Below are positions 63,277-64,000 of a DNA stretch of 64,000 bases, one piece after another; positions within the stretch are counted from its first letter, which is position 1; each line of letters opens with the position of its first letter. A program made the position numbers and the translations under genes. Under the pieces are notes generated by a model. It worked only from the letters and a program-made list of their open reading frames with translations. It searched no databases and had not been told where the DNA came from. Source of the stretch: Methylocaldum sp. 14B (GTDB taxonomy: Bacteria; Pseudomonadota; Gammaproteobacteria; Methylococcales; Methylococcaceae); the NCBI RefSeq assembly GCF_002005105.1, contig NZ_MSCV01000012.1, forward strand, positions 1 through 64,000, in the 5' to 3' direction.

Positions 63277-64000
63277 TTACCTCGTCTGCGAAAATACAAA
63301 TTGTTTGGATTTCTGATTGAAGACGTAAAAAGCAAAATCACTCTCTTTTCTGTCACAACTAAGGGTTATTTGTTCTACCTTAGATTTATAGCTCCCGACA
63401 TTCATGTATATAGGCGTCATGATGAACCCGAATGAACAGTCATGCTCTTGCGGATTAAATTCCTGAGTTACGGTTCGGGTGCGCTTGTCTATCACTTTGA
63501 TCGTTTTGAAAATCACGCCGGACTCGGCACCTTCATAAACACCAATGAACGCGTGATTCTTGGTTTGCCCCCAAAATGGGATTTCTATATTGCCTTTCGT
63601 CAATCCCGCGCCGGTCTTGTCATCCAAAACAGCGCTTCGGTGCAGGCTCACATCGTAGCTCTTTCCGCCACTGACCCATGTTCCCTGAGCACCAGTCTCA
63701 TCTGCGCTCAGCTTGAATTGGCAAGATGATGTGTCAAATCCAGATCGGGAACCTTGAACAATAATGCGATCAAATTCAGTCTCGTCATGAATTTCGCAAA
63801 GCTCAATAGTGCCTGAGCTACCGCGTTTGCCGTAGATCGGAATCGGAATAATGTTCTTGTCATAGTAGTAGCTCCCGTGGAAGGCTAGGCCACTGCCAAA
63901 GTCGTATTCCTGAAGTGAAAAATGGATGGGGTACGTACCAATTTTGCCGATGTAATTAGTGACCTGATACCACCCCGCTACCGCATTCCTACCGAAAAGT
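63277..64000 (-). CDS. Hypothetical protein, partial at right edge
   Basis: The frame is open without a stop from the end of the window at 64000 down to 63277, at least 240 residues; the start lies outside. A GTG at 63651 is only an internal codon. Readable segments include AGWYQVTNYIGKIGTYPIHF, EYDFGSGLAFHGSYYYD, GKRGSSGTIELCEI and the C-terminal SDFAFYVFNQKSKQFVFSQ. Beta-rich, perhaps extracytoplasmic, no family recognised. AT-richer than the eCIS genes. Confidence 0.7.
   Translation of the reverse strand, partial: LFGRNAVAGWYQVTNYIGKIGTYPIHFSLQEYDFGSGLAFHGSYYYDKNIIPIPIYGKRGSSGTIELCEIHDETEFDRIIVQGSRSGFDTSSCQFKLSADETGAQGTWVSGGKSYDVSLHRSAVLDDKTGAGLTKGNIEIPFWGQTKNHAFIGVYEGAESGVIFKTIKVIDKRTRTVTQEFNPQEHDCSFGFIMTPIYMNVGSYKSKVEQITLSCDRKESDFAFYVFNQKSKQFVFSQTR

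Overview
The window is high-GC bacterial DNA that reads like a gammaproteobacterial chromosome. The evidence is inferential: a dispersed repeat of the form GGTGGGTTA...TAACCCACC, GGDEF, MASE1-kinase and DUF2382 genes, and no phage, plasmid or rRNA genes. A methanotroph-like (Methylococcales) host is possible, but no methane oxidation gene is present to prove it. No tRNA, rRNA or CRISPR array was seen.

Left part (0-25.4 kb), mostly single genes: two DUF2382 stress proteins; a P-type ATPase fused to a complete cation diffusion facilitator; a membrane diguanylate cyclase; an amino acid permease, a ThDP 2-keto acid decarboxylase and a Leu/Glu-type dehydrogenase that together look like amino acid breakdown to aldehydes; a Rieske ferredoxin and a thioredoxin; a dienelactone-hydrolase-like enzyme with Asp at the nucleophile position; a HARP-like protein; two unknown genes; a stand-alone SIR2-like protein; a MASE1-PAS hybrid-free histidine kinase; a MerR regulator divergent from NrtS; and a frameshifted MetE-type methionine synthase.

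Centre (25.6-53.3 kb): one long, translationally coupled operon for an extracellular contractile injection system (eCIS, Afp/PVC/MAC-like). It has sheath, tube, hub chaperone, DUF4255 cap, AAA+ ATPase, LysM and CIS-tube adaptors, hub, gpV spike, PAAR-like tip, gp25, two large baseplate proteins, tail protein I and a large beta-helix protein. Two DUF4157 cargo proteins sit inside it. One ends in an HHxVPLFLGG HNH-type nuclease motif behind a polybasic stretch. The other carries a caspase-like His/Cys domain followed by two annexin-like repeats. Both start with the same four-cysteine leader. A four-helix-bundle (IVS-type) gene flanked by short direct repeats has landed inside the operon, and a second gene-less block of the same repeats lies 2.4 kb downstream. 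I found no tape-measure gene.

Right part (53.3-64 kb): scattered small genes (DUF421 membrane protein, LprI-like protein, K+ channel with a Cys-rich tail, MGDG-synthase-like glycosyltransferase, LigB-type dioxygenase, L7/L12-like membrane protein, GrpB-family protein, secreted unknowns) separated by long gaps filled with palindromic repeats and MITE-like elements. The last gene runs off the right edge.
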